Shown: one piece after another, positions 50,356 through 63,612 of the stretch
Numbering within the stretch: the stretch's first letter is position 1
Layout: every line of letters starts with the position of its first letter
Assembly (NCBI GenBank): GCA_004794655.1
Contig: SMMW01000019.1
Span: 3,384,001-3,448,000 of the forward strand
Source: Marisa cornuarietis
Taxonomy: Eukaryota > Mollusca > Gastropoda > Architaenioglossa > Ampullariidae
DNA length: 64,000 bases
Reading direction: 5' to 3'
Made by a program: the position numbers and the translations under genes
Notes under the pieces: model-generated
Databases searched by the model: none
The model's input: only the letters and a program-made list of their open reading frames with translations
What the model was told of the DNA's origin: nothing

Positions 50356-52017
50356 CAATCCTTACTGTATTAGTGACAAGGTCAAATAAGAAAAGACGAA
50401 GGTAAAACTGAAAGAAAATTCAAAGCTTCCATTAGTTTTGTCATCGTCTCCTTCTATGTTTTCGTGTTTTCTTACCTCGGAGATGTTTGTCGACAACACT
50501 ACGCTTACAGCTATAGTGACACTATTGATCCTTGTCACACCTTGAACGGAATTTGAACTTACAGTCTGCATTAAAACGCCTCCAACGGAAACTATTGCTT
50601 TCCTACAAAGAAAAGAAGGGAAAAGAAAGGAAGTTTTATTTACCGTCAAATGTGAAAAACGTCGCCAGTCAGGATGTCTATATCAGTGACAAAGGGAGAG
50701 ATGGGATGAGGATAGAGTAGGGGGGGGGGAGAAGACACGACTGCTAGAAAATAAAAGAAATAATTTAGCAAGAATAAACTGAAATGTTAGAAGTGGGGGT
50801 GTATACATAAGTAAGAGTGACTGTTTTGGAGTTAAAAATTTTGTAAGATGTTTGAGCTGTTGAATGCATTCGGTATTCCTTTTCTCGCGGTATGACCCAC
50901 CTACACAGATATTTCCACGAAAACCGACATTTTCAAATCTTAAGCTGTTAGTATTAAAGTCTCACCCCAGCTACAACAGACTTCTGATAGTGTTTTCTTC
51001 GTACTAATTGTTTAGCCCTCTAAGCTTTCAGTACGTCTAAATTTCTCATTTAATAATCATATAAAACATTTCATATCTATGTTTTTGTTAGTAAACTGGT
51101 GCATCAAAAAGTTATCTGGTTTCCAGTGTTCAGAAAATGCTGCTGTCACATCTGTATTTCGTAAAACCATTTAATAAAATGAAACTGTCAGTCTATAATA
51201 CTTTACATGCAAGACTATATCCTGCGTGAAGAAAAAAAAATTAATTATATACCAATTAATGATAAGGAATGAATAAGGACTCAACCTCCCTGCTCGCACA
51301 TCCCCCCACTGACAAAACAAGTAGAATGAACACGTGGGATTAAAAAAAAAAGTAGAGCACTGAGCTGAAAATTGCACAAGTGCTTTGTGACGTTCAAAGA
51401 ATAACACCGGTACATTATTTCATGGACTGAAAACAGCAGCTCATGGCTATGACAATAAAATCTAGATTTATATGTGCACGCTTTGCTGATGCCTGCAACA
51501 GATGTTAAAAGAAGATAAAAACAGTCTCTACTAGGTGGGGAGAGCTAGGGAGGGCCTTGAGGCGCGTGGGGTCGGGGGGGGGGGGTAAGTGCTAGATGAA
51601 CACGGATCTCAGCTGGTTCTGCGCCTTTGACAGTTCGATCCAATAATCGCGGAGCGGAACTCAGGGTTGTAAACCTGACTCCTCCCCTACTCCTCACCCC
51701 TCGAATACAATGGAGGTATCGACTCCCACCCTCCTTCATATCGGGTATCAGGTTGTGTAGTTGCCCAGAGGTGCACATCAGTGACGTCTGGCGAACAGTC
51801 TCCACCGCAGTGACTTCCGCTCGCTGACCTCCTGGCGTGACGTTCCTTTCTGTGACATCTTCGTGTAAAGTGCGTGACAGTCCAAACGAGTTTGATGGTT
51901 TCAAAACAGAAGGCTGTAAAACAAACTATACCACGGCGACAGACAACAACGCAGTGAAGATTTCTACATGTTCTGGTCAGCATTCACATTGACCTAAGGC
52001 TTAGACTGTGTAATACA

Positions 52018-52019
52018 AC

Positions 52020-52090
<71 letters not shown>

Positions 52091-52617
52091 GGATTTGTAT
52101 AGCGCATTTCCCCATGCGGAGGCGAGCTTGATGCGCTTCACAAGAGGACATTGGAGGAAGAGGCCGTGTGATGAAGTCGTCACAATGGAGTTTAAACAAG
52201 CACAACATACATACACGAAGATGCATCGGTTAGAAATATAAGAATATAAAGGAACGCAGAAGTAGGAGTGTGGGGGAGAAAGATGGACGAGTTATAGTAG
52301 GTATTTATGAAAGAGATGTGTTTTAAGTCCACATCGGAAGGCGTGTACCGACTCCACTGTGCGGAGAGAGGGAGGGAGGCCATTCCAGATACTGGGGCCG
52401 GAGAAGGAGAAAGAGCGACGGCCGAACGTCTCCAGTTTGATACGTGGAATAGAGAGAACACCGGGGTGGATCGAGCGAACTGACCAGCGAGGCTGGTATT
52501 GCAACACAGGCTCAGACAGATGGGGCAAAGCCATGAACAACACATCAGCAAAGCACTTTCTTTCCGCTTCTTCCTTGTCTGTCCCTCACTTCCCCGCACT
52601 ACCATTCTTATAGACAA
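52018..52617 (-). mobile_element. CR1/L2-like LINE 3' fragment with (ATT)n tail
   Basis: On the minus strand an open piece (52543-52292) contains RIKLETFGRRSFSFSGPSIW followed by NGLPPSLR and ends in FRCGLKTHLF. This is the conserved C-terminal motif of CR1/L2/Rex-type non-LTR retrotransposons. A short 3' UTR follows, containing AAATGCGCTATACAAATCC, and then a (TTA)n run (52090-52021 on the minus strand). A simple-repeat tail of this kind is typical of the group. The 5' part, including the endonuclease and the RT core, is missing. Confidence 0.75.
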
Positions 52618-54024
52618 TATTCAAATTTATTTTTCAACAGTTGATTTTTGTTCTATTTTTAATTTCTAGTTTATGCCACCAGTGTCTTTACCAGAGATTA
52701 GTTTTCTGAAAAGGAAAGAGGGTTATGAGAAGGTCCAGAAACTTAAAGAAAAAAGTTTCCTCCTTTGGCGCGGCCATGGAGCTTATCGAGAAGGTGTCAG
52801 AACAGACGAAACTGTGTCAGAGAGCGGACAGAATCTTATCAAGGACCTTTTTTCGAGAAGAATGCATATAACTGTTACTTTTGTAACAAAAGATATCGCA
52901 CGCTGAACTATCTTTATGCCAGTCTGCGAACCTGATCAGGTCTGGTCGAAAAACATTCTTTGGAATCATTTTTCAGCAACAGCTCGCCGAATTTCAGCTT
53001 GTAGGTGTGAGGGGTGGCAAATTTTACTGGTGCGAGCAACACGAGGGACACTAGGCGCGATACTGGGTCTTAATCATTCGGATTCTGAATACAAATTTCC
53101 TAAATCTGGGACCTGTATCTAGAGAACGGAATGGGGAAAAATAGTATGTTGAGTCCTCCCTATAATCATAAGAAAAAAATCCCACTAGTTCTTTAAATAG
53201 GAAGGAAAGGTGGTCAATCCCTTGAACTATTGTGATCGTGACAGGTGCAGCGTGAAAAAAAGGATCCTTGATATCATAGCCCGTAATAGCTACGTACAAG
53301 GCAAGTACACACAAAGAAATATAAAGATATTAAAAACAAGATTGAAAATATCTAAGATTTTGAAATAGTTGAAAATATATTTCAGTGTTGTATTGATTTG
53401 TACGAAACATGTGCTGTTAGCCGGTCCCTCCATCCATGTTTCCCCCTCCATAGACCAAATATATTGACGTCTCTCTTTCATGTACCACTGACAATGTGTT
53501 ATAAAGTTTTTGTAACATTCGCCATCTGGCGTGTTGGACAGAATTAGATCAGACATACAGCCCCATCGACTGCTGAAATATATCTACTTGGCAGTTTTTG
53601 GCCAACGTTCAAAATTCCACTGTGACCTGACCTTCCCTCCCGGCGGACTGCAGACAGTCGACGCAATCTGTCGTAAGTATTAACGCGAGCATTATTTTCT
53701 TTTTCGATTAAAAAAAATAAACTCACAGACGACAGGACAGTGTTAGAAGTGTTCGTATGCATTGCTGTAAGTCAGATTATCATTTCGATTGCAAAGCCTG
53801 CTGGTCGGATGGAATGCATGGGAGACACCAGGTCTCGCTATAATTGCTGCAGACGTCGTAATCTCGCTTGTGTCTCGCATTTCGAGAGTTTGCGAGATAT
53901 GGTAGCTAGAATATACTACTACTAGGAGAGAGGTTGGTGAAGAGGGAAGGTAAAGATACAAAAACGAGATATTCACAAAAAGTTGGGTCTTACGCCAGCA
54001 TTGAAAGTTCAAAGATAGTTGCTA

Positions 54025-54150
54025 TATCAAGCGATAGGTAAAAGGCATTCCTGACACTGGGACCAGAGAAGAAACAGAAGCGGTTCCAAATTTGTCTCGT
54101 CTGCTGCAAGACATACATGTAGGAGATCTTCTTATGAGTAGACCGGAACT
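54025..54150 (-). mobile_element. Second, more decayed fragment of the same LINE type
   Basis: The minus strand here reads TTCTCTGGTCCCAGTGTCAG then GAATGCC. This lines up with the FSFSGPSIWNGLP-coding part of the LINE tail 1.5 kb away (TTCTCCGGCCCCAGTATCTG then GAATGGCC). The reading frame is lost. Only about 100-130 bases can be aligned by eye. Confidence 0.5.
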
Positions 54151-54801
54151 ACAGACTTTGATGGAGGCGAAAAGATTCAAGATTACAACAGTCCATAGGC
54201 CGTAGTTATGAAGCGAGAGTAAGTCGTTTCCCCAAGGCAAAGGGTAAGCTTTTTGTTTCCAGAGTTATAAGGCGAAGTTCATACCCCTTGGACCATACTT
54301 CACTTTTGTTTAGACCTAAATCATCACGTTCTGGACGAATTGTCTTTGTCTTAGGAACATTGCCATTGTTTTGGGACATTGTTGTGCTTGTTAAATCGGT
54401 CTCAAAAAGGGTTATAGCAAAACAACCAGCAACAGTTTTTGTAAATATGATCTGTAATGCGGCTTCTTCATCAATCAATCAACGATGGTTCACTGAGACC
54501 GAAAACATGTCAACTGTATTAAGAAAACTCGCAATTTTTTGTACACGCAGACGGAGACAGAAGATAAGCAAAGATTCTTGGGAGAATGCTAGAGCTGTCA
54601 AGTTTATTTTTTGTCTGTTTCTTTTGAGTTGCTACATCTCGAGATGCAGTGGAACAAATATAGAGTGTGTGACAAGGTGTGTGACAGGGTGTGTGACGTT
54701 TCTCCTGTCCGGTTTGTTGTATGCCGGAGCGTAGAGCGAAAGGGGTATAACGATGAAAGGGTGGGTATGTGTGTGTATTTAAAAGAGAGAGAGAGAGACA
54801 G

Positions 54802-54804
<3 letters not shown>

Positions 54805-54859
<55 letters not shown>
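54805..54859. repeat. (GA)n-(GT)n microsatellite
   Basis: A short GA run (from about 54785) precedes about 27 GT units. Confidence 0.95.
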
Positions 54860-54864
<5 letters not shown>

Positions 54865-55202
54865 GAGTGAAAGAGTGTGTGTAGGTGTGAGTTTGTTCAC
54901 GCAAGCTTGCATACAAATGCATGAGCCTTGCACAGGAGGTTCTAATTATTTTGATGTCAGCTGTACACAGAAAAACTGTCGGCTATGAATAGCTTTGTAG
55001 AAAAAGAGACAACGGGCATGTTTTTCTTCCCATTCCCATATTATTTTGTATTATTGTCATGAAAGATAATTCTCCTTGATCAAGCTATAGCCATCAATGC
55101 AAGTTAAATGAAGTCGACACACACACACAAGCTATGCAAATTATAACACTAACCTATTTCAGTTTTGAGAAGGTTAACATGGCGACCCCAGAAATGAGAC
55201 TC

Positions 55203-55205
<3 letters not shown>

Positions 55206-55288
<83 letters not shown>
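55206..55288. repeat. (TG)n-(AG)n compound microsatellite
   Basis: About 28 TG units followed by 13 AG units. Confidence 0.96.
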
Positions 55289-56610
55289 AACTAGAGACTT
55301 TTCCATCATATCACTGATAACGTAATTTTTAACCAGCGGCCCCTAAATCAGAAATCAGGTATTCCAGGTCACAAGCGTTTCAGCGAAAGTGTCTGTCAAT
55401 TGGTTAATGTCATTTTCCGTCCCGCCGGGGCTGAATTAGACGCTTGACATTCGCTTCCACAGCAATGTTTGTGTGCTGTCGAAAGACCGGGATCGTTGGC
55501 CGAAGGAAAAGTCAAGAGAGGAAATGAAAACAGATGAAAATGTCCCATTTGTCGAGCGCCGTCTGCAGGGCCACGCTCGCCTCCCCTGAAAGACGATAGC
55601 TCCTGTAAGGACTTCGGTCAACAGAGTCGCCCATGCACCTTCTGGGGATGTCCCGATGGTGAGCAATGAGAGAGGGAGGAGAAGGGAGGAGAAGGGAGTT
55701 GGCGGCTTGGTAACTGTCAGCCGAAACTATCGCGAATTCAGGTTTGTGCTGGCCACGACTCAGCTTTAAAGTGTCGTCATGTGGCCAGTAACTTATTTAG
55801 CGACGTCGACTGATTATCACAGCATGCAGTCTGCAGCAAAAGTCTAGTTGACAGACCAGGTCTGAGAATAGACAGATATTTTGTAACGAAGTGCATCAAG
55901 TTATATCACTGCGACAATCCGCTAAATAAAACTTTCAATGTGTATCATTGTGAAGGTATTTTCGCTATTTAACACACGTGGATGAAGTAATAATATTAGC
56001 TAATTAATTTTGTAAGTTTTAAAGTCTTTTTAAGTTATTTTCTTACTTGTACATTTCTTACGGTACTTTTGTTCAAGTTAATGCCATACAGCTAATTGAT
56101 AACTTGGCAGCAAAAAATAAGGATTTGCGTTTTCTTTTGATATTTTTTATGTATTAATGCCTAGTTTTCATGCTTTATAATAGTAAACAAGAACAATGTT
56201 GGATTCATATTGTTACCACTTAACGGTTTTATGGTTTTGCATTAAATAGTTTTATAGTTTTATATAGTTTTGCATTTCGAAACTTGAGAAATTTGCTAGT
56301 ACGTGAATGAATTTTGCTGTTGTCAGAAAGCATAGATTATTTTTATAAGCAGTGCACCAGCGGAAACCAAATGCGCTTCTGCATATTTCTTCATAGCAGC
56401 CACAGAGATATGAGAAATGTAAGGCCTATGCTTATTGTTGACTAAAAAGCTTGGTATAGTTCGACATCAATGGTTAAAGTTACCATTTGCATCATTACAT
56501 TTGAGCGGGCATGAGTGTGTTTCCCTCCAGTAAAATCCAAAAAGCAGAGACCGAAAAGTTAATAATCTGCCACGATAGACTCCGATAATAATATGATCTG
56601 ATGCACTTAC

Positions 56611-56811
56611 CACTGTGTCTTTGCAGTCTTCTCCACTTTTGACTTCTCTCCGAGAGCCCCGGAGAGGACGAAATAGGATGGACAAACACAAGCGATACAA
56701 GTGGTAGTTTGGAGTTACCGGTGGTGTTTCTGTGCCGATGACGTGGAAGGTTTTTAGTGTTGGGCCAGCCTTCTCAATCTCCGTTTCACTCTTGTTTGAC
56801 CATGTCGCCAT
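56611..56811 (-). CDS. Possible first coding exon of an unidentified gene
   Basis: A minus-strand ATG in a strong context (TCAAAATGGCG, which also resembles a YY1-type start motif) opens 67 codons. These end exactly in phase 0 at a consensus donor, GTG|GTAAGT. The predicted peptide starts MATWSNKSE, has TETPPVTPNYHLYRL in the middle and a basic region (RPLRGSRREVK) near the end. Amino-acid and codon use are balanced, unlike the pyrimidine-driven open frame just upstream (56.88-57.15 kb). I do not recognise the family and could not identify a following exon at lower coordinates. The 3' partner exons would have to lie between here and the DMRTA promoter, or the gene would have to run past it. 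It may be a chance open frame. Confidence 0.3.
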
Positions 56812-56869
56812 TTTGACAGTCGAGAGTGGCGAGTCTAAAGGGAAGTGAGTTGTCGGGGTAAGGGACCGG

Positions 56870-57145
56870 TTTTTTTTTAGTTTTTTTTTTTTTAGATAGG
56901 TTAGCGAGAGAGAGAAAAAAATGAATAGAGAAAGTAAAGTGGAAGGACAAAGAGAGAGAGAGAGAGAGAGGAAAAATGTGAGAGAAAGAAAGAGAGAAAA
57001 AAGGGGAGAGAATGAGAAAAAGGGAGAGAATGAATAAAAGGATGATAAGTGGATAGAATGAAGAAAGATTACAGAAAAATGAGGAAAACGGAGGGGAAAG
57101 TGAGTGACTCTAGAAAGAAGCGAAAGAGAGAGAGAGAGTTTCACG
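56870..57145. repeat. A/G-rich low-complexity tract
   Basis: GAGAGAGAAAAAA, GGGAGAGAATGA and AGAAAGAAAGAG words dominate. The 227-codon frame on the opposite strand begins inside it and is Leu/Ser/Phe-rich because of composition. Confidence 0.85.
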
Positions 57146-58307
57146 AACAAGTTAATGTAATATCTTTATATTGAAAATTTTAATTTTTGTAAAAAACTGA
57201 TTTTATTTGGAATGCAAGAGTTCGACTTAGTCATCTTGCTAGCAAAACATTATGCTTTATGCATGCACATGGAATAAACGATATATCTTCTTTAGATGTT
57301 TTGTAAAGATGATAAAGTATAAATGCAATTTACAAAGATATAGCATAATTAGTAATAATGTAGATAAATGTGATTTACTGTGGAAGCCAAACACTCAACT
57401 ATTAATACGAATACAAATAGTAGAAGTTGGGATGTCCTCACTAGTTCGTCTTCTCTTCTCTCTCTTTCTCTTCCCCGCCCCCTCTTCCAGATATTTCCTA
57501 CCTCTACCTCTTTTCTTGTCTCTCTCAGCGTACCGAACGAATGTGTGTCAAGAATGAAAGGTTCTTTTAAATGACATGTTGTGACATGCTATGAATGTGT
57601 GTTTTGTAATGAAATATACATTGTGTGCAGTGAATACATATATGTGTAAAAAAGATGACATAATGTTTAAGATAAGGTCTGGAAACATTAAAAGAAATCT
57701 TAGCATAGACGTATATCTCTTGACTGCATGAAGCAGAACTTTCCGGAAAAACTTTGCACTTCTTTTACGATGAGGCTGCACTGGGTGCCTGCCACGAACA
57801 CACCAAACACAAGATTGCTTGTACCTGCTTTACACATACATTCTTGAAGAGAAGTTGGCGAGAGAGAAAGAGGAAAAAGAGGAAATAAAATGAGTAGAGA
57901 GAGAGAGAGAAATGAGAGGAGGAAGAGATGAGAGGACAAGGGCACAGCTTTTAGTCACCTTTGTGGTCTTTCTCTACACGCCGCCTCACTTCCTCCGTTC
58001 TTCCAGTGACAGTCGACTTGTGCTTCAAGCGTTCATCACACGGATTCTGTTCCTACTGTCGACATCAGCTATGGAATTCTTTTTCCCACAGTTAGACAGT
58101 CATCTTCTTCCTCAGTCTTCTGATCTCACTTAAAAAGGTACCTGCTTCAAAAGTACTGCTAATAAACGAGGCACAGATTGCTGTTGTTGTGTTTGAATGA
58201 GAATGTAATGATTGTCATTACTTCAAGGTAGTATGTTCCTCGTGTTTTATGAACGGTGGATATGAGTGTATGAGTGCGTCTAAAACCTGTTGAATAGGCG
58301 CCTCACA

Positions 58308-58342
58308 AACGATCATCATCATCATCATCATTGTCGTCATCG

Positions 58343-58435
<93 letters not shown>
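58308..58435. repeat. (ATC)n microsatellite
   Basis: A short ATC run, a TTGTCGTCATCGTC interruption, and then about 30 perfect CAT units (58345-58435). Confidence 0.97.
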
Positions 58436-60246
58436 TATCAGCAATAGACCAGCAGATAAGAAAGCTGAAGACCAATGCCGGGCAGCCAAATAAATAAAGA
58501 AATAAAATAAGTACTGAAGGAATTGTTGTCTGTGAAAGGCCTGCAGTTACTGTTGAGTGCTGGACCCGTTTACACGAGCTGCCGCCGACTGCCACTGCAG
58601 AGATCATATAACTTGTCGCACTGCACGGTTTCTATCACGTAACCATCGAAGCGTGTCGGTCGCGCTTGAGCTGCTGTCACGACGTCAGCGAAGGCCAATC
58701 AAAACACGCAGATCCGCCCGCGCCTATGACGACTTGAAAAGGCGTTCGAAACTAATGAAAACATTATTTATAGCAATGAATGCAATATGGCATTCGATGT
58801 CTGCGCAGTTTCCTTCATAATCTCGCGTAACAGTGGCCAGGGCTCTCCTCTTTTTTTTAATCAAATCGTCTCATACCACCGTGGCCGAAAGAGATAAAAG
58901 AATTCCCCGAAGTTGGCAATATTCTTGCAGAGGGCTTTTGCATCAAAAGAGCATTCTTCGCAGAACCGCGATCCATTACAAGGAAAAGGCGGGAGAAAGG
59001 TCCTGCTGGATTCTCGACAGATCTAACTAATTAGTTTCGCTCTGGTAAAATGTTCGCTGGACCGTCAAACTCGCGTCTGAGGGCCGTCGATTCTTGTGAC
59101 AGGCCTCGGCAAATCTTCCTTGGCTTCCAACCTTTAATTTGGACTATCTCCTGAATTTGAAGCCAAGAAGTTGGACTTTTGGGACCTTAGTCCAAGGTGA
59201 GGGTGGAAGCTTGGTTGAAAAACCCCTTATGATTGGATGACTTTGGGTCTGTAAAACGCGGAAAAGCTTATTTTTATTAGATCATGTAATGCATTTTAAA
59301 TATACTATCGAATACATCTACTAAAAAAGATCTGAGTAATTTATAAATAAGAGCTAAGAGATATTAAATATGGTGAAAAATTCTTTCGAGAAACTCACAT
59401 TCAATAAATGACCATCTAAAATGTCACTCTATTATTATAATAATCAAGTAAGAGAACGAATCGGGTATTTCACAAACTATCACCATTGTAATCACGACAG
59501 AAAAGCTCTACACACAAAGGGGGCCATTGTGGAAATGTAGTCATTGTCGATGAAGCAAGGCTTGATTTCTTGAAACTAAGATCATTGAAGTGGACATCAT
59601 GCAAAAACTTCGCCATTGAAAGGATTGAGAGTAAAACATAATTCGGAATAGGGTTCATGCATGAGTTTCCTGCTGAATGAAAGTATTTATGACCTCGATA
59701 CGTGGTATGCTTAGTTTGTAACATTTTTCTTGTAATAATGTTTCATGAACCCTATTGTCTCTTTTACATTTTGATAGGCTTTATTATAATTTTATTTGGT
59801 GAATTTAACAACATAATTTATTATTTCGTCTGAAAACAATTTCTGTAAAGAAAAAAAATGTTTTTCGTGTTCATTGTGGAAATTTCGTACTCGAACACAG
59901 CACGTATCATAAATGTCTTTTCCATTTTTCTGTAAGCTGAACTTGACGATGGCTTTTCGCTCAGGAACCGGAGGAGGAGAGAAGGGTAAACCAATATCTT
60001 TCCTATCATCTTCGATTCTCCGTCCAAGATGTCTTATTTCTCTTTTCCCGGGCAACACATTAAAAAAGAATAATGTGTCAAAACGGATGCAAGATTAAAC
60101 CGCGATCCCCGACAACCATTGAAAGGAGAACGAGATATTGCTCTTGTACAGAAATCATCGTATGAATGGGATTCACTCGGCTTACGAAAGCCACGAGAAT
60201 TAAATTCTACGATTAGGCTGCACGCTAATCTAATTAAAATATAATA

Positions 60247-60250
<4 letters not shown>

Positions 60251-60290
<40 letters not shown>
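60251..60290. repeat. (CA)n microsatellite
   Basis: Twenty CA units. Confidence 0.97.
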
Positions 60291-60293
<3 letters not shown>

Positions 60294-61204
60294 CAGAAAG
60301 ATGTTATTTCTGAACGATCGTGTGTCCTGTCTGAATATGCTCATCATTATTGGTGTCCCAGAGGCATTAGCAATGATCTAACCGAGCGGCTGGGATGTTC
60401 TCGAAGGAATATTCTCAATGGGATTGTTTTTGCTGACGTTCTACTTAAAACATGGGCAGCACAACACATGATTGGTGTTCTTACGCTGGCACCAATATGT
60501 GCTGGAAAAGGCCTACAGATATTTTGCATGGTGACGAAAAAGAAAAGAAAATTTAGAATCCTGCTTTGCGTTGGCCTCGTAATCCAACAGTTAAAGATTG
60601 CATCATTATTCTGACAACATCCCGTGGACTTGGACAGCAATTGTAAAACTGTCAGACGAGCGCCATGAATCAGCGTCAAACACTATCAGACCCGCTCATT
60701 AATTGTTATTATCTCATGGGAAATGATGAAATTGTACAAAGGCTTCAGATAAGAGCATACATACACAGCATTTGACTCCCTCATGTGGGTTGCACATTCA
60801 TTAGGGACATGAGCGTTTTTTGTTGTTGAAGACTTCCGACTGTAACATACAGCATATTGCAAATACACTTGGACTGTACATTTCTGTCGTATTGAAAGCC
60901 ACTAGTTACCATGTTCTCAATTAAGCTCCATCATTTGGAAAGATGTCTCTAGTTTGTTTCATCTTTCGAAATGGAATCTCAACTAATGAAACTCTAACGA
61001 AACCATGGAAGTTGTTATACAATAAAGACGTCACTAAAAGCCTTTTTTTCAATGCGGTGCTCGAAAGCTGGAATGTCGTGAAAAATATCAATAGTGCATA
61101 CTTTGAAAAACAAATCTTAAAAAGGCAACAGCTGCAGAATACAAAACATCTTTCAATCTGATAATTCCACATAGCTGTCTTCGTAGAGTTCAAAGTTCAT
61201 ACTC

Positions 61205-61560
61205 TCAACCGATCAAAGTTCCCTTCCTTCTCGTGGCAACGATGGATTTCCGTAAGACTACCCTACTACCAGGGAGACTTTTTGGCAACATGACATGGCG
61301 GACGCCCAATGGCAGCTCCATCACTTCCGCTTCCGGTCGAGGGAGCGCGCCGGGGAGACGCAGCCAGCCCGTGCGTGGCGCAGCCGCAAAGGCGTATGAG
61401 CGCCGTGATTGATGCTTTGGAATTAATTTCCGATCGCAGGATTCCACTTGGCGGAGGACAGCCCGGAATGCTGGGGCAAATTATTGTCAATTAACAGCGA
61501 GGCGCTCACGAGGGCGAACGGGTGGGAAGTGTCAAGCCACGGAACGGGGGGAAGGGGGAA
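61205..61560. other. CpG-rich non-repetitive block
   Basis: About 350 bases of mixed, GC-rich sequence (for example CGCCGGGGAGACGCAGCC) stand out from AT-rich surroundings. They contain GGAATTAATTTCCG near 61419, a nearly palindromic homeodomain-type site. Open frames on both strands show no known domain. It could be a conserved regulatory block or a small unrecognised exon. Confidence 0.25.
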
Positions 61561-61789
61561 TAGGGTTTGGCGAGGTGGGTGTGTAGGGACAGAAATAACA
61601 TTGTATATCGTCGTGAACACGGCCACAGAGCTGTGCCCTGGGACCTAGGAGAACGATCGACAGAACGATTGGAGCGCCTTGTTTGGAGAGAACCGCGCCA
61701 TTCCAGACACTGCCTGCAGCTTGGAGACGTCGGAATCTCCGGCGTAAGCCGTGTGTCACATTTGGACATGTAGTTAGAAGGAGCTTCAC

Positions 61790-62000
61790 GGTGGTTTTCT
61801 TCGTTTCTTCTTTCTGTATTTCTTTCTCTTTTCTTTCCTTAGGTTTTCCATCCTTTCATCTTTCTTTCCTTCCTTTTCTGCTTTTTTTTCTCTTCTTTTC
61901 TTTTATCTTCTTTCCTTTTTTCTTTCCTTGCATTACTTACTACTTTCATTTTTTATTTTTTATTCTTCTTTGCTTCTTTCCTTGTTGGTACCAATTTCTT
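61790..62000. repeat. Polypyrimidine (CTTTC-rich) tract
   Basis: About 210 bases of mixed TTTCTT, CTTTCC and TTTTC words, with few purines on the plus strand. Confidence 0.85.
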
Positions 62001-63402
62001 TATTTCTCTATTGCCATCCTCAACTACTTACTTTCAGACAAACTAGTAATTTTACCAACACTGAAGTCAGACAGAAAATAGACAAGCAACGAAACGAGCA
62101 CTCAAACATTCGGTCTTTTCTTTTGATCCTCCTTAAAATGATCTTGCTTCGTGTCATTTCAGTCTCGTCTTTCACGGATCTCGACAGCCAGCTTTTGATC
62201 TCGTCTCATTTCAATAATCTAACTGTCGTAAACTTGGGTTTTATGCTTCGTCCATGTGTCGACAAAAGATGAGCTGACTGTGAAGTGGTTAACATCATCC
62301 AAGAAGAAGACAGCTCGGACGAATGGAATAAATTATTTTCCGTGTAATACTTAGAATATTTTTATTCCTTTGCATCTTCGGCATTTTTTTTTCTTAATAA
62401 AACTTTAAACTCCTTTTATATACAACTCATTCCAACCTGCTCTGTTAGTGACTTTCATGAGATTTCAAGCGTTAGTACAAGCCGAGTCATTCTGACCAAA
62501 TTGTATTCTCTGGCGCATCAGTAACCCTAACTCCTCTTTGAAACACTAACTTGAGCGTTTATTAAGCACGCGCTTTATTGCTGCACCCCAACAGGATACA
62601 GGGTGCAATCAGAGAGCCAACAGCCACCGCCACTGGCTGCCCAGCGGGAAAAAAAAAATCGTTAGCCTTATGAACGTAGCGAGACATCTGGCGTAAAGGG
62701 GGGTGCAGGCGGTATATCAAATGCTTCTAATCCAGTCGGTGTTGTGCCCTAACTGTTGCATGCTTCTCAGTTATTTTAATTAAGTGTGAATAGTCGTGCG
62801 TGGTCGGGCTCGGAATTGTTTTCACACCTGCCACGGACGGCAGTAAATAAGTGGCAACCTCGCAGGTTGACCAGCCTGATCACGCAACAAAAGAACTCAA
62901 CGCGGTGTTTCCGGGTAATGGTTTAACAAATGTATACCTTTAAGCCAGGTAAACATTCAGGCCCCGTCTGGGACAGATCGAAGTCCGTTTTCATGGCTGG
63001 ATGATGGCTGGGGTTAGGACGGTAAATAAATAAAGGAAAAAAAAAACAACAAAGCAAAACAATGAAATAGGGGCTTGGTGAAGATAATGTAGTGAGTTGC
63101 ATTGTCAGACCCGTGAAGACTTCAGGCAGTTGACTTTGCTCCTTACCTGTGGGTTGTTTAGAAACCAGCGTTTGTAGGTTGAGGGGGATATGGATAAGTT
63201 GGGGGGGGGAGTAATGCAATGTGATTAAATATGGGCAGCAGGAATTGAGGCACCTGATGTACAAGTCAGTTCACATGCATCTTTTGATTAGGAAATCATC
63301 CATGCTATAAAATAATATAACTATTATATTAAGCCAAGAATGCTTGTATGTGCGTATATGCGCACTCGCGTGTGATTGTGCGTATATTTGTGTGTGCGGG
63401 CA

Positions 63403-63404
<2 letters not shown>

Positions 63405-63458
<54 letters not shown>
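63405..63458. repeat. (TG)n microsatellite
   Basis: About 27 TG units. Confidence 0.97.
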
Positions 63459-63459
<1 letters not shown>

Positions 63460-63562
63460 CATGAGATTCTCGAGGATCCACTGCACGATCTTCCCGAGAA
63501 AGGGTTAACGCCTATAAAAGGGTTAAAGCCCCACAAAACGTTTGCGTTGGAGCAACGACATG

Positions 63563-63612
63563 GCAAGGCATCAGTTCATCAGTTCATCAAGCCATCAAGC
63601 CATCAAGGCATC
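63563..63612. repeat. Short tandem CATCAAGC/CATCAGTT units
   Basis: About five 8-9 base units (CATCAGTT, CATCAAGC, CATCAAGG) follow one another. Confidence 0.6.

Noticed and set aside
56814..57150. N-terminal part of a 227-codon minus-strand frame
   Set aside because: Leu/Ser/Phe-rich product of an A/G tract. Only the later ATG and following 67 codons looked gene-like.
60347..60679. 110-codon open frame on the minus strand and a long plus-strand frame over the same region
   Set aside because: Looked briefly like a transposon fragment, but no reverse transcriptase or transposase motif could be identified on either strand.
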